Source of the DNA: Vicinamibacterales bacterium
Lineage (GTDB): Bacteria; Acidobacteriota; Vicinamibacteria; Vicinamibacterales; Fen-181
Assembly (NCBI GenBank): GCA_036504215.1
Contig: DASXVO010000052.1
Span: 16,683-80,682, forward strand
Reading direction: 5' to 3'
DNA: 64,000 nt
The first letter of the stretch is position 1. Each line of letters starts with the position of its first letter. A program made the translations under genes and the position numbers. Under the pieces are notes generated by a model. That model had not been told where the DNA came from. It was given only the letters and a program-made list of their open reading frames with translations, and did not search any database. Below, piece after piece: positions 63,118-64,000 of this stretch.

Positions 63118-64000
63118 GTGCTCGAACCCAAACGGCGCCCGGACCCGGAACGGCTCCTGCGTCAGATCACCGCCGGCGAGCGCGATGCCGAGCGCGGCAG
63201 GCTGAAGATCTATCTCGGTTACGGACTGGGATCTGAACCCGCGGTCAGGATGTTCGACGAGGGCCGCCGCAGGCACGAACGTGGTCAGGACGTGGCCGTT
63301 GGCGCGATGCGGTCGGATGCGTCGTCACACCTGTGGTCCCTCGTCGCGGACATTCCCGTCGTACCCTGCGTCCGACGATCCGGCGGCGAGGCGATGGATG
63401 TGGAGGCGCTATTGACCCGACAACCCAGGGTCTGTCTCGTCGATGGCGTCGGGCAGCGGAATCCCGAGGGAAGCCGGCACGCCGCGCGATGGCAGGATGT
63501 TGAAGATCTGTTGGCGGCCGGCACCACGGTGATCGGCACCATCGACGTGCAACACATCGATGAACTGCGGAAGCAGGTCGAGGCCATCACCGGCCGCGAC
63601 AGCGGCGACGGCGTGCCCCTGTCGTTCGTCGAGGCCGCGGACGGAATCGTAGTCGTGGACGTCCCGCCCGAGACGGTGTCGCGCCGGGAAGGTGATGCGG
63701 CCCTGCGCGAACTTGCCCTCGTCCTTGCTGCCGAGATGGTCGATCGGCAACTGAATGCCTATCTCGAAGCACAGGGACTTCCGCCGGCGCGGGGCGCCCG
63801 CGAACGGCTGCTCGTATGCGTCACCCCGCGGGCCAACGCGCGGTTGATGATCGACACGGCCAGGCGAACCGCGGATCGTTTTCACGGCGAACTGATCGTC
63901 CTGCACGTCCGACAACCGAACCTGAGTCCGGCCGACCAGGCGGCTCTCGATGGTCACCTCGCACGTGCCGCGGATGCCGGAGCCACTGTCGCGGTCGTGG
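63118..64000 (+). CDS. KdpD N-terminal sensor + USP-like protein with degenerate Walker motifs, 3' end outside window
   Basis: Reading from GTG 63118 the frame stays open to the window end. RGRLKIYLGYGLGSEPAVRMF and GRRRHERGQDVAVGA align with the KdpD sensor domain (usual LKIFLGAAPGVGKTYAML). GSRHAARWQDVEDLLAAGTTVIGTIDVQHIDELRKQVEAITG matches the KdpD block near-exactly, and VVVDVPPETVSRR ends it. The Walker A GxxPGVGKT reads GYGLGSEP, and the DELAHTN box reads DGVGQRN, so both nucleotide motifs are lost. A USP domain (ERLLVCVTPRANARLMIDTARR) begins near residue 230. Whether a kinase domain follows cannot be seen; the separate kinase at 55778 suggests KdpD has been split or duplicated. Confidence 0.8.
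   Translation, partial: MLEPKRRPDPERLLRQITAGERDAERGRLKIYLGYGLGSEPAVRMFDEGRRRHERGQDVAVGAMRSDASSHLWSLVADIPVVPCVRRSGGEAMDVEALLTRQPRVCLVDGVGQRNPEGSRHAARWQDVEDLLAAGTTVIGTIDVQHIDELRKQVEAITGRDSGDGVPLSFVEAADGIVVVDVPPETVSRREGDAALRELALVLAAEMVDRQLNAYLEAQGLPPARGARERLLVCVTPRANARLMIDTARRTADRFHGELIVLHVRQPNLSPADQAALDGHLARAADAGATVAVV

Overview
The window is high-GC bacterial chromosome with no phage, plasmid, IS element or CRISPR signature. Several gene types point to the Acidobacteriota, probably the Vicinamibacteria: TonB receptors with an N-terminal carboxypeptidase-regulatory-like domain, a secreted VWFA-related protein, a DUF4097 lipoprotein, a CHASE2 adenylate cyclase and the intergenic repeat style. 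This placement is inferred from gene content, not from a marker gene.

Layout. 1-5.2 kb (+): a corrinoid/metal-chelate uptake operon (TonB receptor cut by the window edge, ABC ATPase, FecCD permease, BtuF-like lipoprotein). 5.1-11.4 kb (-): a complete ISC iron-sulfur operon (iscR-iscS-iscU-iscA-hscB-hscA-fdx-iscX) behind a promoter that overlaps a palindromic operator, preceded by a MoeZ-type sulfurtransferase. 12.7-18.6 kb: a second TonB receptor, a HAD phosphatase, an aminotransferase and homoserine dehydrogenase. At 18.5-18.7 kb (-) lies a 77-codon glutaredoxin whose CxxC motif has an in-frame TGA in place of the first Cys, followed at once by a SECIS-like hairpin: a probable selenoprotein. 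19.2-24.8 kb: a divergent PilT-like ATPase, a C45-type hydrolase, phosphoglycolate phosphatase, and queD and queC back to back.

24.8-33.4 kb: DUF4097 lipoprotein, PH-like membrane protein with a sigma-54 activator, an HD-GYP/GAF/GGDEF c-di-GMP protein, an FAD/NAD oxidoreductase, FabI, and lineage-type hypothetical proteins. 33.5-44.4 kb: M14 peptidase, DUF1624-type acyltransferase, OsmC protein, VWFA-related protein, a Cys-rich membrane protein with a 26-residue membrane peptide, gamma-glutamyltransferase with an ornithine-cyclodeaminase homologue, and a TPR protein followed by a striking inverted array of 9-bp repeats. 44.4-49.0 kb (-): a tight operon of CHASE2 adenylate cyclase, M48 protease and an MscS channel carrying a cyclic-nucleotide-binding domain, so a cAMP producer sits with a likely cAMP-gated channel. 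49.1-55.6 kb: a decayed VapBC pair, AmpG-like permease, class II aldolase, a very long chemoreceptor built from HAMP-like repeats, and tRNA-Glu(CTC).

55.8-64 kb: a Kdp potassium system. kdpFABC runs on the minus strand behind a USP-like gene and a 35-residue membrane peptide. A KdpD-like kinase lacking the KdpD sensor domain is paired with KdpE on the plus strand, and a separate KdpD N-terminal protein with degenerate Walker motifs runs off the window end. The divergent control region holds two contiguous 11-bp direct repeats, the arrangement used by PhoB/OmpR-family regulators such as KdpE.
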